64,000 nucleotides of DNA from Setophaga petechia (lineage: Eukaryota > Chordata > Aves > Passeriformes > Parulidae). The stretch is from NCBI GenBank assembly GCA_024362935.1, contig JANCRA010000040.1, positions 1,488,001 to 1,552,000 of the forward strand. The letters run 5' to 3'. A model generated the notes under the pieces. That model was not told where the DNA came from. It saw only the letters and a program-made list of their open reading frames with translations, and made no database searches. Made by a program: the position numbers and the translations under genes. Below, one piece after another: positions 10,566 through 24,080 of the stretch; within the stretch, counting starts at the first letter, position 1, and each line of letters begins with the position of its first letter.

Positions 10566-13500
10566 CCAGGCTCCCAGGAGTGCAATATTAAACTGCCCTG
10601 TCTGTCCTCAGATACCCCACTGCCCACAGTGCACAGAGCCTTTCCTGTGATGGGGACCACCCTTCTCAAAGAGGGCTCTGTTCAGCCTGACCCCTTCCTT
10701 TCACAGCTCCTGTGACTCTCTGCAGGCCTTTATCACCTCCTCTGTATGGTAGCTATCAGATCAAATTGTAGCTGCATGGTACACACTGAGTTAGCTCTCA
10801 AAGTAACAGCAGCAAGCATGAGGTTAGTTATGATTTGACCTGTCTGGAGAGTGAATACATTAACAGTTTATTGAGGCTTTCACTCAGACCTCATATGGAG
10901 CAAAGGACGGGCCTGGACAGTTTTGTACTGCTGTGACAACCTCAGCAATCTGCATTTGGCTCATCAGAAAACAAGATTTGACCTGTATGAGTTTCAGTAA
11001 TGCTGGAATTTAGCTGAAAAATGAAATCCTCCTGAAATAACCCAGATCTTGTCCTTCCATTTAAGTTCATCTGCTGCTGCTTGCACTTCAGAGCATGGGA
11101 ATCCCCAATGTCATCAGGACTGATTAGCCAGCAGTGTGAGGCAGAGGGATAGGATGTACAATTTTCCCTCACCATGAAATTATCATTCATGTGGGAGATA
11201 AGAACATCCTTCATTTATTCATTAATATGATTTCAAAAGAACCCTGCAATTTCACTTGCCTTGCAGCTGACGCTGACCTAACAATATGAAATACTGTTCA
11301 GTAAGTTATCAATCCCCACAATTTCAGTCAGAATTTGATTATATTTTTGTCTTTATTGGACTAGATTTACACTAAATTCAGTTGCTTAAGGCAACTGACT
11401 TAGCTGGTACTATCTCAGTTCAAACTGTTGAGGGTTGTACTCTTGGTGAAGCGATCACATCACATTTGAATGGGCTGAAAATGTCTTTTAAATTGCAAGA
11501 AAAGCTCAGAAAGCATGAAAGTACAGTATCTCAGTTAAAAGCACATCCTTATTCTTCAAAAATGTAATAATATTTTTCTTCTCATCCCAATAGTTTTACT
11601 CGCTGAGTTGATTAAATACTAGTCATCTTCAGCAGCTTTGGAGCAGAGCTGGGTCGAGTAACCTTCATATGGCCTTTCTCTAAAGTGCTGCAATGTTCAG
11701 GATATGTAGATCAATACACAAAATCCTGTGCTTTGCTTATATACTCTTGTCTGACTACATCTGCATCACAGAACACATCTGCCTTGCTATATAAAACTGA
11801 GGAAGCATCTTGGTGAGAGAGTATCTTGCCATGAAGCCAGGGAGAAAGGCTAAACAGCCCTAGGCCCTGGGTCTCTTCCAAACTCAGTGGGATGAGTCCC
11901 TTGAAGACCCAAACCCATCATTGTTGCTTAGTTCACCTGGGGCTTTTCCCCTGTTCAGATCCATAGTAGATGTGAGGCTGTGGGTCTCAGCCCAGTAGGA
12001 AGCTGTTTCCACAGGGGGAAGCCCATGGTTTGTGTTGCACACCCTGAGGGGGAGTCTGGGGCACAGGTGGAGGTCTGTGCAGGGCAGAGAGCAGCAAAGC
12101 TGAAGCAGTCATGCTCAGCTGGTCAAACAGGAGGCAGGCAGACCCTGTGCTGCTCCTGTGAAGCACACAGCACCAGCCCAGGCTGTGGGTACTCTGGCAA
12201 TGCAGCACAGGTCCTCTGATAGGTCCTTGGAACACTTTGGAAAGAGAAGCATAACCATTTTTAAGTCTTCTTTCTACTATACTGAAACTTGGGAAGTTTC
12301 AGTAATTACATGGCAACTAACACTGTGATTCATTTGACCTGACTTCTATTATATAAATACAGGGCTTTGGTCTAAATCAGCATCTCTCTGCACTCAACAG
12401 CACATCCCAATCAGGAAATTACTTCTGAGTTGAATCTCACTCATAAATGTTGCTCATAAAGAAACAAAGAATATTTGGGTAAGGTTTTAGTCTGTTTGTT
12501 GACAAATTTTCAGTAAAACATTGAAGTTCAGTGTCCTTCAGAAAGCAATATTGAACTACCTGTCTTTTAAATGGAGTTCTACAAGACTGCAAAACTTTTT
12601 GAGATCCATAGCTAAGAGATACTACTGTAGTCAGAAGGTAAAATAACTGCTTATAACTGTGACATGCTGCCATGATCATTAATGAGAACAAAAATCATAT
12701 TTATCAGAGGGCAAAAAAATGGCACAGAGCTTAAACTTGTAAATAAATCTAGAGTATTATAAATTTTCCCACTTCTCCACTCCAAGTTAAAAGACAGGGT
12801 CTGGGTCATGATAAATGTGCTACCTCATTCAGACAATTATAATGCACCAGAGGAATTCAAACACAAAACGTTTTTGGAAAAGACACATAGCAGAGCCTTG
12901 AGGGAAGATATGATTTAAGGAAAACCTTGTAGCAGGAGGGAGACAATAAATGAAACACAGAAATGGGAGGCTGATGGGAGAAAACGGATAAGAATGGGAT
13001 AAATTTTGTTTTCAGTTGCACTAGCATAAATGATTTTTTACCCCAGTAGTACTTGCCTTCGGAAGACCTAGATTTTTCTATTGCTTTTCTCTTAAAAACC
13101 AAAGACCAGCCAAAGCCAGGAAAGGAAAACCATAGAGTGTGGTCAGTATTCTGATGTGGGTTTACAGAATTTGTTGCAAGGATGATGGGTGTGTTCATTT
13201 TCTCCCTGTGGGATAGGACATGGATTTATTTTTTCTGAGCATTGAAGTAGCTTCTTGTAATATACAAATTTGTACTTAACCAGGAGGGCAAGGAATCTGT
13301 TCAATTTTTTATCTTTAGTGGGCTAGCTGACCTGAAAATTATTCTGTCCTTAGACTTCATGCACATGCCTTTGCCCTGCAGATAAAAATATGGCAGGTCC
13401 AAAAGGCTAATAGGTAAGTTCTTGGAAAGCAAGCACATAAAGAGAGAGTAAAAGGACAACACAGGGATTTACCACCAATACCTTTAAACCACTGACTGCA

Positions 13501-15066
13501 CAGGCCAGGGTCCCATTCTCTCTTGAGATGCAGGATTGGGTCAGATGGACAACAGCACAAGGTAGAACATGTCCTTACCCTCTGCACCTTACAGATCACC
13601 GTTTCAAAGCTGAGCTCTCCTCCATTCTTAATCTAAGAATCACAGGATGTCAGCATACCTGTGGGACACCACCTAGATTGCTCATGGCAGGGGGAAGGCC
13701 AGGCATTGGAAGGAAGCTGTGAAATGGGGAGAGCAGTGCTCTCACACGACCCTGACAGAGAGGTATAGGCATCACCTGCAGAACAAGGAGACCTGCAGGA
13801 ATTTCACTGGATCAATGGAAGATTTAGCAAACTTAGAATTTTGCCAAAAGGGGAATACTGGAATGGCATTCAGAGAAGTGTAGGGGATGCAGACAGAGCA
13901 GAACAAAATGCCAGTTGACTGGAAGTTTCTTTGTTGTCTCATCAAATGTTTAATACCCTTTTCAAAGTGTGACACATACCAGCCAAAGTGTGGGAGGTAA
14001 TTCTGTATCACTGGCCTAGGTTTCCTCCCACACAAAGCAAATGCTTTTGCTTCGGCCTGTGCTCAGCTTTCACTGTGAGGATACACAGAGTCAGATCTTC
14101 ACCTTTTGGAAGATGTATTTTTAATTCAAGAATGCTCTTATGCACACATTTGCAATGAGCAGGTATAACAAGCTGTGCCATCCCTGACTCCTGAAAACCG
14201 TTGTTCCCCAAAAAAAGGATATATCCTTATTAACAGAAACCTCATAAAGGTTGGTGGACCCTCTCCCAAACAGCATTTTGGATTGGGAATTGCAATGCCA
14301 TTACTTACAGCCAGAAATCTAACTGTCCTGACTACTTTGACAGATGCTAATCGATCTAGATAAAGAAGCCAAGATATTCTTCCTGGTCTTTAGGTAGCCT
14401 TTCAGGAATATGTAGGTATGCTATAGGTACCATGACAGAGCTACCAGCCCCATGAACACAGTGTGAGCACAGTGCAGCTGGGACTAGCTGCAGGCACTCA
14501 AGTCTAGATATGAATATCTGGACTGCCCTCCTCTGATCTCTACCAAACTGTCTTCTACTGCAGTCTTGATTAGTGTAGAGATTCACATACCCTGACACCT
14601 GCAGACCCATGTGAGCATTCAAACACCTCTTTAAAAGACATGGGTTTCCTACAGGCTGTTTGTCATGGTAACCAGCCCTATGCAGGTGTCTTTCCTAGGA
14701 AATTCCAATGACATTACACACTATGTTGAGGCAAATCACCCCTATGGCAGTATTTTAAATACCTACCCTATAACTAATTTTCAGTGCCTAAACCTCAAAT
14801 GAATGTCACTAGGAGACAAAAAGAGGATTTTTCACTACAGGATAAGTCAAACACTGTGATTGAGCCTCTTCCGAGCAGGTAAAATACAGTCTTTCAGAAA
14901 ACATGTTTTTTTCATTGTGGATAAAGCCTTTGAGTCTGAAAAAAATCACTATGACATGATGAGAATTTGCTACAAATAACCATGGAATTAACCACACATG
15001 TCCATAGGCAGCAACTCTGTGGGCCTCTATATGGTAGCATTTTGAAGGAAAGGCTTCCAGATGTCC
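10566..15066. other. Repeat-poor stretch, no gene seen
   Basis: About 4.5 kb of mixed sequence. Open frames (largest 113 codons, minus strand 12857-13198) have no recognisable domains, and no splice-linked exon series is apparent. A GC-richer island at 11980-12235 has overlapping frames on both strands and no recognised product. Confidence 0.5.
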
Positions 15067-15775
15067 ACAGAATTGCAGAATAGTTGAGACTGGAAAGAGA
15101 TCTCCGGAGATCATCTAGTTCAACCCCCACACTACAACAGGACTAACTACAGCTAGTTTTCCAAGTCACTCAGATACAGTGAACCTCTAAATAATTCCAG
15201 GAATGAGGATTCACAGCCTCACTGGGCAATCTGTGAGTGGTCAGTTACCATCACAGTAAAAAACGTGTTTCCTGATATTCAGAGGGAACCTTCTGTGTTT
15301 CAGTTTGTGCCCATCGCCTCTGATCAGTGGACAGCACTGAAAAGACCCTGTCTCTCTTTTCCCTGCACCTTCCTTTAAGTCATCCCTTGAGCCTTCTCCA
15401 AGCCTGACAGTTCCAGCTGTCCCAGCCTTTCCTTAAACATGAGGTGCCCCAGCCCCTAAATCTTCCTGTGGCCTTGTTCAACTTTCTCCAGTGTGCCCAT
15501 GAGTCTCGTACTGAGGGGCTCAGAACAGGACACAATACTGCAGGTGGGGCTGAGTACAGACTGACAGGCTGGCAATACTTGGCCTAAGGCAGGCCAGGAT
15601 TCCATCTGCCTTTGCAGCAATGACATATTGCTGGCTCATGCACAACTTGGTGTCCACCAGGACCCCAAGGTTCTTTCCTGTCAAGATGCTTTCCAGCATA
15701 TACTGGTACATGGAGTTTTCCCCAGGTGCAGGACTTTGCACTTAGTGAGGATAAAGTTTAACTTCATGATGGAAT
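15067..15775 (-). mobile_element. CR1 3' half with reverse transcriptase C-terminus
   Basis: The plus strand begins at a diverged CR1 terminus ('acagaattgcagaatagttg', then 'tggaaagagatctccggaga') and runs through the long 3' region ('gtgtttcagtttgtgcccat', 'actttctccagtgtgccca') into the end of ORF2. The minus-strand frame 15520-15741 keeps a DLGVLVDTKL-like stretch ('NLGVLVDTKLCMSQQY'), the C-terminal tail of the CR1 reverse transcriptase. It is 5'-truncated with no catalytic core. Confidence 0.9.
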
Positions 15776-18358
15776 AGAATATCAAAGGTAGAAGAAATAT
15801 AAGTTGACAAATATTGATGAGGTACTCCAGAAATTCAGAAACTATTGACTAGATAGTTGGTGCTAAAAGGAGTTCGGGTTGCTGGCATGCAGGGACAATG
15901 GTGGCTTTGTTTGGACTAGTCAGAGGTACGCTTTTCCAAGGAAGTCACATGAGTATTGGATGGTGTTTGTCTTTATCCTGGAGTTTGATGCATGAAGCCT
16001 AAGAAGTGGGAGTGTGAACAGGAGTTCAGAAATTATCATGGGCACAGAGTTACCCTCCTAAGTGGCGGGAGGCAAGGGTGCTCCCCAAAGTGAACTCACT
16101 GGCTAAGTCTATTTAGAGTGATTTAAACAATAGGTAGCAATATGATAGGGTCCTGGACCTTTAGACTGTGAAAGGTCTGGGCAAGACCAATGTGCATTCT
16201 CTTAACCAATAACCAATCTGAGTGGTACTGGCCTCAGCAAGAGCTCAGGATCCTCCCAAATTTTTTGAATGACAGGCAATGATTGTACCCATCAGTCTTC
16301 ATCCTGGAAAACAGTCATGGGAACATCAGAGATAGGGAAGATTAGGGTGCACATAGCAGCTAAAAATCCTCAGGCTTTGCACATGGCAGCTATCCACTGT
16401 GTTTTGCCTCCCAAGCTGAATTCTCAGCTGGCCCCTTCCCAATCTAATGATATATTCCATCCTTAGCCTAGTGCCTATCCAAATGCTAAAGTCCCAACAG
16501 CCACAATAACCTAACATGAAAAGTCTGAGAAAACATCTCTTCTTACTGGCGTCTCTTTCTTTCAGCATAGATTGCTAGCTAACTAAAAGTCAGAACGAAT
16601 TTGTAGCAGAGCTTGTTTGCAGGCTGTCTTTTTGTTCTGCCACAGTTAGAATGGAAGGTAAATATCTGGAAACTGGCAACTTTGGTGCAGCAGAGTAGAG
16701 TGGAAATTGTATATCTTTCTTTGAGGTGATATGAGGGAACATATGTGAAAGAGGTCTGTTAGACATCTAGAACCTCTTGTGCATTGTTGTAGAGGCAGCA
16801 AGACAGAGCTGCAGATGAAAACTTAACCAACACTACTTCAGACATATTTTCAAGCAAGCTAATCTTACTGATTTTGTCAGGCCTTTTGTCAAACTCTCAA
16901 GGTTCTTTGAAAAAAAAATGAAAAAACCCAACAAAACAAACAAACAAACAAAAACCCCAGACAAAGCAAAGAAAGAGCCCAACCAGAGCCGATAATTCCA
17001 ACAATCATTGTTTTGTTTTCTCATAGAAAATGTAAAAGTCGGTCTATTCACCCTGGGATTTCAGAGGTTAAATACTCAAGTCCTGAAGGAATTCTATCAT
17101 TTTTGTCCACCAGATCTCAAATTCCAAGTTTCTTCCTTAATCCTCAGGAAAAACCTACAAACTAAAGTACGCTTGTTAGCAATTCATTTCTCTTCTCATT
17201 AGTCCCCATTGTTATTAGCATCACTTCATCTGCCATATGTTTCACATTTAAGCCTTGCTTTAGAAACTCCTAAATCTTGCCTGGGAAGTATGAAAAGAAT
17301 TATGAATTCAATAAAATTTGTAGTGTAACTTATTCTTGATATAATTTTCATGTTTGCCATCTTGACAGATTGGTGTAGTCAAATTTCAGTTTTACTGTTC
17401 CCTATTGAAAATAATGTCAACTTCCCTTAAGGAAAAAGATTAATGAAATTAAGACATTTTAAGTCTTCAAAATGTGAGATTCTTTTTGTCACAGGATGTA
17501 ATGTGGATGAAGATTCACAGTTATTCTGCTGAGTCACTCTCACAGCTGCACTGTGTTGATTCTATTAGTTCCAACACAGGAAAACAAAGAAGTAGCACAT
17601 TTCTGAGGTAGAGTATATTGGAGTCAAGACACAGAAAGGAATTTCCTAGCATGGTCATGCTTAGTTAGAAGATTCTTGTGGCATTTCAGTTTGAAATAAA
17701 AGCATCATGTTGAACTGTCCCCATGCAGCATTCATATAAGATCTTCATGTGTAGGAAAGAGGAATGTTATATAAGTTGGAGCAATACAAGGTGTACATGC
17801 CCCTTCAAGGCCATGGCATAATGCTCTATCTGTGCCCTCCATGTGTGCTCTGAAGGACAAGGGAAGTCCTGGTGGCATCACAGAGATTGATCATGCACCA
17901 CACACACACGAAAGAAATGAACAGCAATTCCTGATCCTGGTCTCGACAGCACACACAAAAACCGAGGCTCCAATGCTATTTCAGCTGGTCAAAGCTGAAG
18001 AGGTATTTAGAGAGATTTCAAACAGCAAAACTTTGTTGTGTGACCTCCAGTTGAATTACAGGCACAGACTCAAAGCACAGACTTGCTGGATGTTCTTAAT
18101 GAATGAATTTTTAAGAGTGTTTATACTAAAGCAGAATTTTATTTTTTTTATTAGGACTGCAGATATTTATTCCAAAATGTCAGAGGTGAACACATAGAAC
18201 TGCAGGTTTCAGGCCAGGTCTTAAGTTCAACATAACTGTAAGAATCTAAAAGTCAGAAGATAATCCAAAAATATTGAAAGCTGCAACAGTGAACTAAGGT
18301 AGATAAAATACACAGTCTGTTAAGTCTTTCACGTGTATGCCATATAGGGATGCTAAAC
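15776..18358. other. Unique sequence with an A-rich patch
   Basis: No gene or interspersed repeat recognised. A short A-rich (CAAA)n patch lies at about 16907-16962. The longest frame (17832-18197 plus, 121 codons) has no domain or signal features and is not supported as a gene. Confidence 0.5.
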
Positions 18359-18570
18359 TGTGGTGGGTTGACCATGGCTAACAGCTTAACTCTCCACCCA
18401 ACTGCTTGCTCACTTCCCACCTCCCTAGGATAGAAGTGGAAAAGGGTGAAAAATAGGAAGAACAGGAATAAAAAAGTCTGTGGACCATGATAAAGACAGA
18501 AGGATAGCTTACTAATTACTGCTGTGGAATAAACATATTCAATTTGGGAAAAATTAAATTAATTCACCCC
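18359..18570 (-). mobile_element. LTR fragment, CCCACCACA-ending avian family
   Basis: The plus strand starts 'tgtggtgggttgacc', which as the reverse complement gives the LTR 3' terminus '...ggtcaacccaccaca'. It continues with a decayed U5 and the 'gggaaaaattaaattaatt' block that also occurs in related copies, then stops. Only the U5-side end of the LTR is left. The copies at 25075-25622 and 51281-51946 share the same terminus. Confidence 0.75.
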
Positions 18571-18673
18571 AGAGGAGGAGGTGCTGCAGAATCTGTTCCC
18601 TCTGCTCTCTCAGCCAAGACTCCTCCTTGAGCAAAATCCTATGAAGCAGATATGAAGAAAGATGAGATTCAGA

Positions 18674-18922
18674 CAGAATCATAGAGTCATGAAATAGTTG
18701 GACTTGGAAAGGACCTTTAAAGATCATGTAGTCAAAACTACCTACAATTAGCAGAAACACCTTCAACTAGATAAAGTTGCTCAAAACCCTATCCAGCCTG
18801 ACCTTGAATATTTCCAGATATAGGGCACCTCTGAGCAATCTGTTCTGATGTTTCCCTACCGTTATTGTAAAAAGTCTCTTCTTTATATCTAGTCTAAATC
18901 TATCTCCTGTTATTTAGGTCGT
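18674..18922 (-). mobile_element. CR1 3' fragment
   Basis: It opens with 'cagaatcatagagtcatg' and 'ggacttggaaaggaccttt', then 'gttgctcaaaaccctatcca', a standard CR1 tail reversed on the plus strand. Only about 250 bases survive. Confidence 0.88.
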
Positions 18923-20740
18923 GCTTCAGTGAAATATGTTTTGGTTTATTTGTCTTTCATAACTGTGCTTCTGTTTGTCATCAGTTGGCCAAACTCATCT
19001 TTGCAAGAACACAGCTTCTGCCCTAACCTTGCCTATGCTTTGAAGCTTCCTACCATGTCCCTCAATCTCTTTTTTCATTGCTCTCCTCACCTGAGGCACT
19101 GTTGATTCACCCTTAGTGTCTGCTTGTCAACATATGTTCAAGCTCTGAAGGGCACTGCACTGAACTGTGAGAGTAATTCTGGGTAGCAGTGACATCAGCT
19201 GTCAGGTAAATGAAGAAAAATATGCCACAACCCATGGTGTTCAGTGTTCTGCAACAGCAGGAGTTGGGGTGGACGAGGCAGAGATACTTGCACTGTCCAG
19301 TATCAGTATAGAAAACATTAGTCTGTAAAGAAATGTTACCAGCTTGAGATGGTGAAAATTGGTGTAGGCTCACTTCAGTCTCCTTTTTATCTATTTTATC
19401 AGACTCATTTATCTTACAACAGCAATTGTATCTACACTGTGTATATGTGGAGTTTGTTCAACAGCATGGTCAGAAACCTGGATAGTGGGATCACCTGTCT
19501 GCTTCATCTTAAGATTTGAGATACATACATGTCTGGACATATTCTCTTGACTAGATCCAGGAGTGGCACATATATTAGAAAGTTATTGTTTTTTGAACCA
19601 GCATGAATGATAGCAGCTTTTCCTTAGACACCCATCACATCTCCTGAGGTTGCCATATGGTGGAGTTCCTGCCAAGTTTATTCCTATCCACACTCTAGTA
19701 ACAACCCCCTTTTTATATCTCTATTGGTGTTTTAAGCCTTCACACTCTTCAGGAAAGCAGACGTTGGGGTGCCATCCCAGTGAAGTATCATTATGATTCT
19801 TCCCCTGCACAGTTCATTCTCCCTTCCCTTCGGGATTATTTGATGACACATTTCCTTGTTCAAAACTATGGAAGCCAAAAAGAACATATGGTCCATAGTT
19901 TATAATAAACTCCTGGCAGCCTGCCTCTACGGATGTTTTAGCACATTGTGGGGACTTGATAGCTTGCAACGTTTCCTTCTCAGACAGATTCATTTCCTGG
20001 TAGTTAGTGTTGGCTGTGTTGACAGCTGCAAGTTTGTGTTGGGACAAAGAGACATTTACATGTAATGAATAGCAGTAAAATGCCTGTATGATAGAGCTTG
20101 AGAGATATAAGGGTTTGCTCTAAGAATTGCTCCACTGGCCTTCTTGAGACAGCAAATGAAGAGCATTTTATTATAGTAAAATGCAAGTTGATTTTCCCAT
20201 TCCGTAAGATCATTGGTATGCCTTTTTTCTTAAATGCAGTGGCAGCCTCCATGTAAGTCCATTTTCAGGATAAAGGATTTCCCATTTCTGAACTTATCCA
20301 AAGAAATCTAGCACAGATTTTTCTCCAAGGTTTTAGATAATATGAAGTTTATTCTCTAGTCATTTTTTCTTGCCTCTGAGTCACAACTTACTGCCCCATG
20401 CATTGGGCTGATGCAACTACATGCTGATTTTCCTATGGGGTAGACTGGGGCAGTTTCTCAAGAGGTAGCATTGAATGGAGGGGCAGCTGAACTGTGCCAT
20501 ATGTAGGACAGGATCTGCTTTATGTGTGATTGAAACCACATCATATTCATCCACAGAAAACTTAATTCATAGATATTCTTGTCCTTTCATATGTCCTCAA
20601 ATCTTTACCTTTGCAGTGTTCCTACCTCTACCAAGACTTAAATAATGGTTAAGTCATTTCCCCCATCAAAAAAATGAACAGCTAGACTTCTAATCTAGCT
20701 CTTCTGGAGACAGGATTAGTTGTCTAAAGAGAAGGGAACT
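18923..20740. other. Unique sequence, no gene seen
   Basis: Short open frames on both strands (60 to 86 codons) with no recognisable domains. No further repeats recognised. Confidence 0.5.
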
Positions 20741-21340
20741 AGAATCATAGAATCATAAGAATTATTGTACTGGAAGGTAGCATTGAAGGTCATCCTGTCC
20801 AAGTCCAGTGCCATGGCTAACGACATCTTCCACTACAGCAGGTTACTCTAACCCCCATCCAACCTGGATTTGATGGGACATCCATAACTTCTGTGGACAA
20901 CCTGTGCCAGTATTTCACTACCCTCATAAAAAAATTTCTCATGTCCAATGTATATTCATCCTCCTCCAGGTTAAAAGCCCCTTGTCCTGTAACTACATAT
21001 CTTTGTGGAAAGTCTCTCTTGCTCTTTCTTGTAGGTTCCCTTCTCTTCTTCAGACTGAGAAATCCCAGACTGAACAATTCCAATTCTTCTATCTGTTTCC
21101 ACAAGAGAGGTCCTCCAGTTCTCAAATTATTTTTGTGGCTCCTCTCTGGACCTGCTCTAACAGACCCATGCCTTTCTTGTGCAAGGGGTCCCAGAACTGG
21201 ACACAGCATCCAGGTGGGGGTCTCACAAGAGCAAAGCAGAGGGATAGAATCCCCTCCCTCTATTGCTGGTCACAATCCTTTTTATGCAGTCCAGTAGACA
21301 ATTGGCTTTCTGGGCTGCAAGTGCACATTGATGACTCATA
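20741..21340 (-). mobile_element. CR1 3' copy, about 600 bp
   Basis: It begins 'agaatcatagaatcataag' and carries the successive CR1 tail blocks: 'tccactacagcaggttactc', 'catccaacctggatttgatg', 'ccccttgtcctgtaactac', 'cagaactggacacagcatcc'. The long open frames here (20893-21297 and 20904-21374 plus, 20817-21209 minus) fall almost wholly in this repeat and run antisense or sense through its untranslated tail, so they are not called as genes. Confidence 0.92.
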
Positions 21341-23576
21341 TTTTATTTTCACCTTACTAATAAGTTGCAAATAGGATATCAGAGCTGCAGCATATTTGCT
21401 GTACCAACACAGAAAATGTAGTATAGACTTTACACAACACCCATGCTCTTCTAATTGAGCAACTGGAAGACAAGCAAAATAGCCCATTGTGACTAATAAG
21501 TCCCTGAACAGCTATTCAGGCAATAGAATGACAGCCATGTGAAATGTACCTCCCAAGATTACTTTGGTATTGGCCTTGCAAATTTCTGTTCAGGGACAGG
21601 AGCCTTTCTTTTTGCTGTTCTTATATACCCAGCCACATAATATGAATAGCAAATAAAGTCAAGATTTTTTTCCTTTTTTATTTATCATAGGAAAATACCC
21701 TACCTCAGTATCTGCAACAGGACTGTGTTCTTACAGGAACCCAGCTGCTCACTCTAGCAAGGTCTCGGTTCAAAGAACAAGACTAAAGTACAGAAGAAAG
21801 CCTATTCTATTTATTGCACCTGGCTCAGGTGATTCCCACTCTCAACCCATCCCCACCCATTCGTTCCCATTTCTGGCAAATTATCTTGGTTTTGGAAAAC
21901 AACTCCCTTAGAATTTATGATCAGGATTATTTAACACTTCCAAGTGGAGGCAATTTTATTACCATGTAAATCCACAGAAAGGAGTGAATTGTCATCTCTG
22001 GTGATGGAGAGGGAGAGACAAAGGACAGCAGTTCATTCCTAGGCTGGGGAATCCTGAGGGCAGGAGCCAGTAACCAGCTCTGAGCCCTATCCTTGGAGAG
22101 CTGCTTCATCTGGGTGATGTGCTGAATGCCTATACTTCATTTATTGACATAAATTAGCTCGGAGCAGTTTGGACTTTTGTTGCCTATTATCCACAGATGC
22201 TAAGCATAGTCTGAGGGAAACCCAGACAATATCTGCTACCTGACCTTTACCTTTTAAGATTTGACTTCCTAACCCACCCTAGAGCAGGTTCTCTAAAGTT
22301 ATTCTGGAGTTACTGTCCTCAAAAAACAGATTTCTTCCCATCTTACAGCTACTTCCTAAAAGTGAATTCTACAGCTAATTTGGTATCTAACATGTATGTT
22401 TTTCCAGGAGTATATATCCATATTTCAAACAGTTGATGTTGATTGAATTGATTCAAAACATCAAGCCTTTTTGAAAAATGAACCTAATGGAATTATTTTT
22501 GTCTTCTGCTAATTTCCCTTATTCCATCACTTTCATATGGTCTCAGTTCACTTTGTTCTCTGAGAATAAGTGACTTGGGTCTAGACAACAGCAACTTCCT
22601 CTGAAAATTAGTGTCTAATTTCTTCAAGATTCTAGCTAGGATGTGGAAATCCAGCTTGCCCATAAAGGGGTAAAGAATGGAAGAGAATGTCCTTGAGGAA
22701 TCCTGCGGGCAGAAAGTCAGTAAAAAACCCATTAAAATCCCATCAAAGTGATTTGATGACATAGTGACAAAATTATATCTCATCTTTAACATCTCATTAT
22801 CCAGAGGATGTCATAGCTTCTCTCAGGCAAAAAGTCATAAGGTGCTGCTGGTGCTGCTTGGTCTGATGCATACAGTCAGCACTGCCAGTGCCAGCATTCT
22901 CCTGATCCTGATACCTGCTGGAGTAACTGGCAGGGCTGACAAGGGGCTGGAGCAGCTGCTGTCATGTAGGTACAGTGTGCTGTGAGCCTATGAAAGCAGC
23001 CTTCAGCCTGCTGCACTCAAGTCCCAGGCTCTGACTGCACCAAGACACTAACTGGCTCCCTGGCAACACTGATCCCTGCTGCCCTGCATAGCTGGGTGAG
23101 GTGCAAGTCTGGCCATGAGGATTGAAGCAGAAGCATCCATCGTTTAAATTGTGTCTCATGGGTTATAAGGTGGATGCTTAGATGCTAATGGGTATTTATT
23201 AAACTTTTCTCCTCACTGCTGTTTTTTATCTTTCTGTTTCCAACAGGTCACTAAAGCTGCTGAGGACATATAGTGTGGCAGATAACTACTGAAGAAATCA
23301 AAGTATTTATAAAATTTTCCTTCATTTTCAGACTGAGCATAAAGCATTCAGGTATATTTTGAAAAGATATTTTGAGGAGATGGCTGGGTATAGTAATGGC
23401 ACAAATTGCTTGCCAAGGAATAGGAAATTCCAGACAGAGAAACAGACACAGTCTAAGAGTGGCGACATACTGTGATAACAATAACTGGTGGTGAGGACCT
23501 CTCTAACACTCCTGAAAAATCAGTGTCTGTCAGTCCTGGGAGCATAGGCCTGTTTAGCCACTCCTAGGAAAGGAGA
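21341..23576. other. Unique sequence, no gene seen
   Basis: Mixed sequence. A possible poly(A)-type TTTATT lies near 21808 in a CT-rich context, but no LTR ends could be matched around it. A GC-richer patch at about 22840-23130 holds short frames on both strands and no recognised product. Confidence 0.45.
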
Positions 23577-24080
23577 GAATCAAAGAATTGTTTGGGTTAG
23601 GAGGGACCATTAAAAGTCATCTAGTCCAAACTCCCTGCCATGGGCAGAGGCACCTTTCACTAGACCATGATGCTCAGAGCCTCATCCAGTCTGACTCTGA
23701 ATGATTCCAGGGATGGGGCATCTGCCACCTCTCTGAGAAACCTGTTCCGGTGTTTCCCCACCCACATTTTTTTCCTTGCATCTTGTTTAAATCTACCCTC
23801 TTTCATATTAAAACTATTACCTCTTGTCCTATGACCCTGTTTAAAAATCTGTCCCCATCTTTCCTATAGACCCTTTTTAGGTACTGGAATGCTGTTAAAA
23901 GGTATCCCTGGAGCCTTCTCTTCTCCAGGCTGAACAATCCTGACTCTTTCAGCCTTTCTTCACAAGAGAGATGGGCCGGCTCTCTCATGGTCTTAGTGAC
24001 TCTCATTTGGACATTCGGTAAGAGATCCAAGTCTGTCCTGTGCTGAGAACTCCAGAGCTGGATGCATTATGTGACATTCC
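23577..24080 (-). mobile_element. CR1 3' copy, about 500 bp
   Basis: It starts 'gaatcaaagaattgtttggg', then 'ctgccatgggcagaggcacc', 'cctcttgtcctatgaccctg', 'ttctccaggctgaacaatcc' and 'agagctggatgcattatgtg'. This is the same subfamily style as the copies at 1262-1597 and 47994-48989. Confidence 0.92.

Noticed and set aside
12857..13198. 113-codon minus-strand frame
   Set aside because: No domain features; isolated in a gene-free region.
17832..18197. 121-codon plus-strand frame
   Set aside because: No domain, no signal features and no neighbouring exon-like signals; length is within chance in AT-rich DNA of this size.
20893..21374. Overlapping plus-strand frames of 134 and 156 codons, the longest in the window
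   Set aside because: They lie almost entirely in a reversed CR1 tail, which has no coding role in that strand or region.
21710..22110. Possible LTR around a reversed AATAAA near 21808
   Set aside because: No TG...CA pair or target-site duplication could be found.
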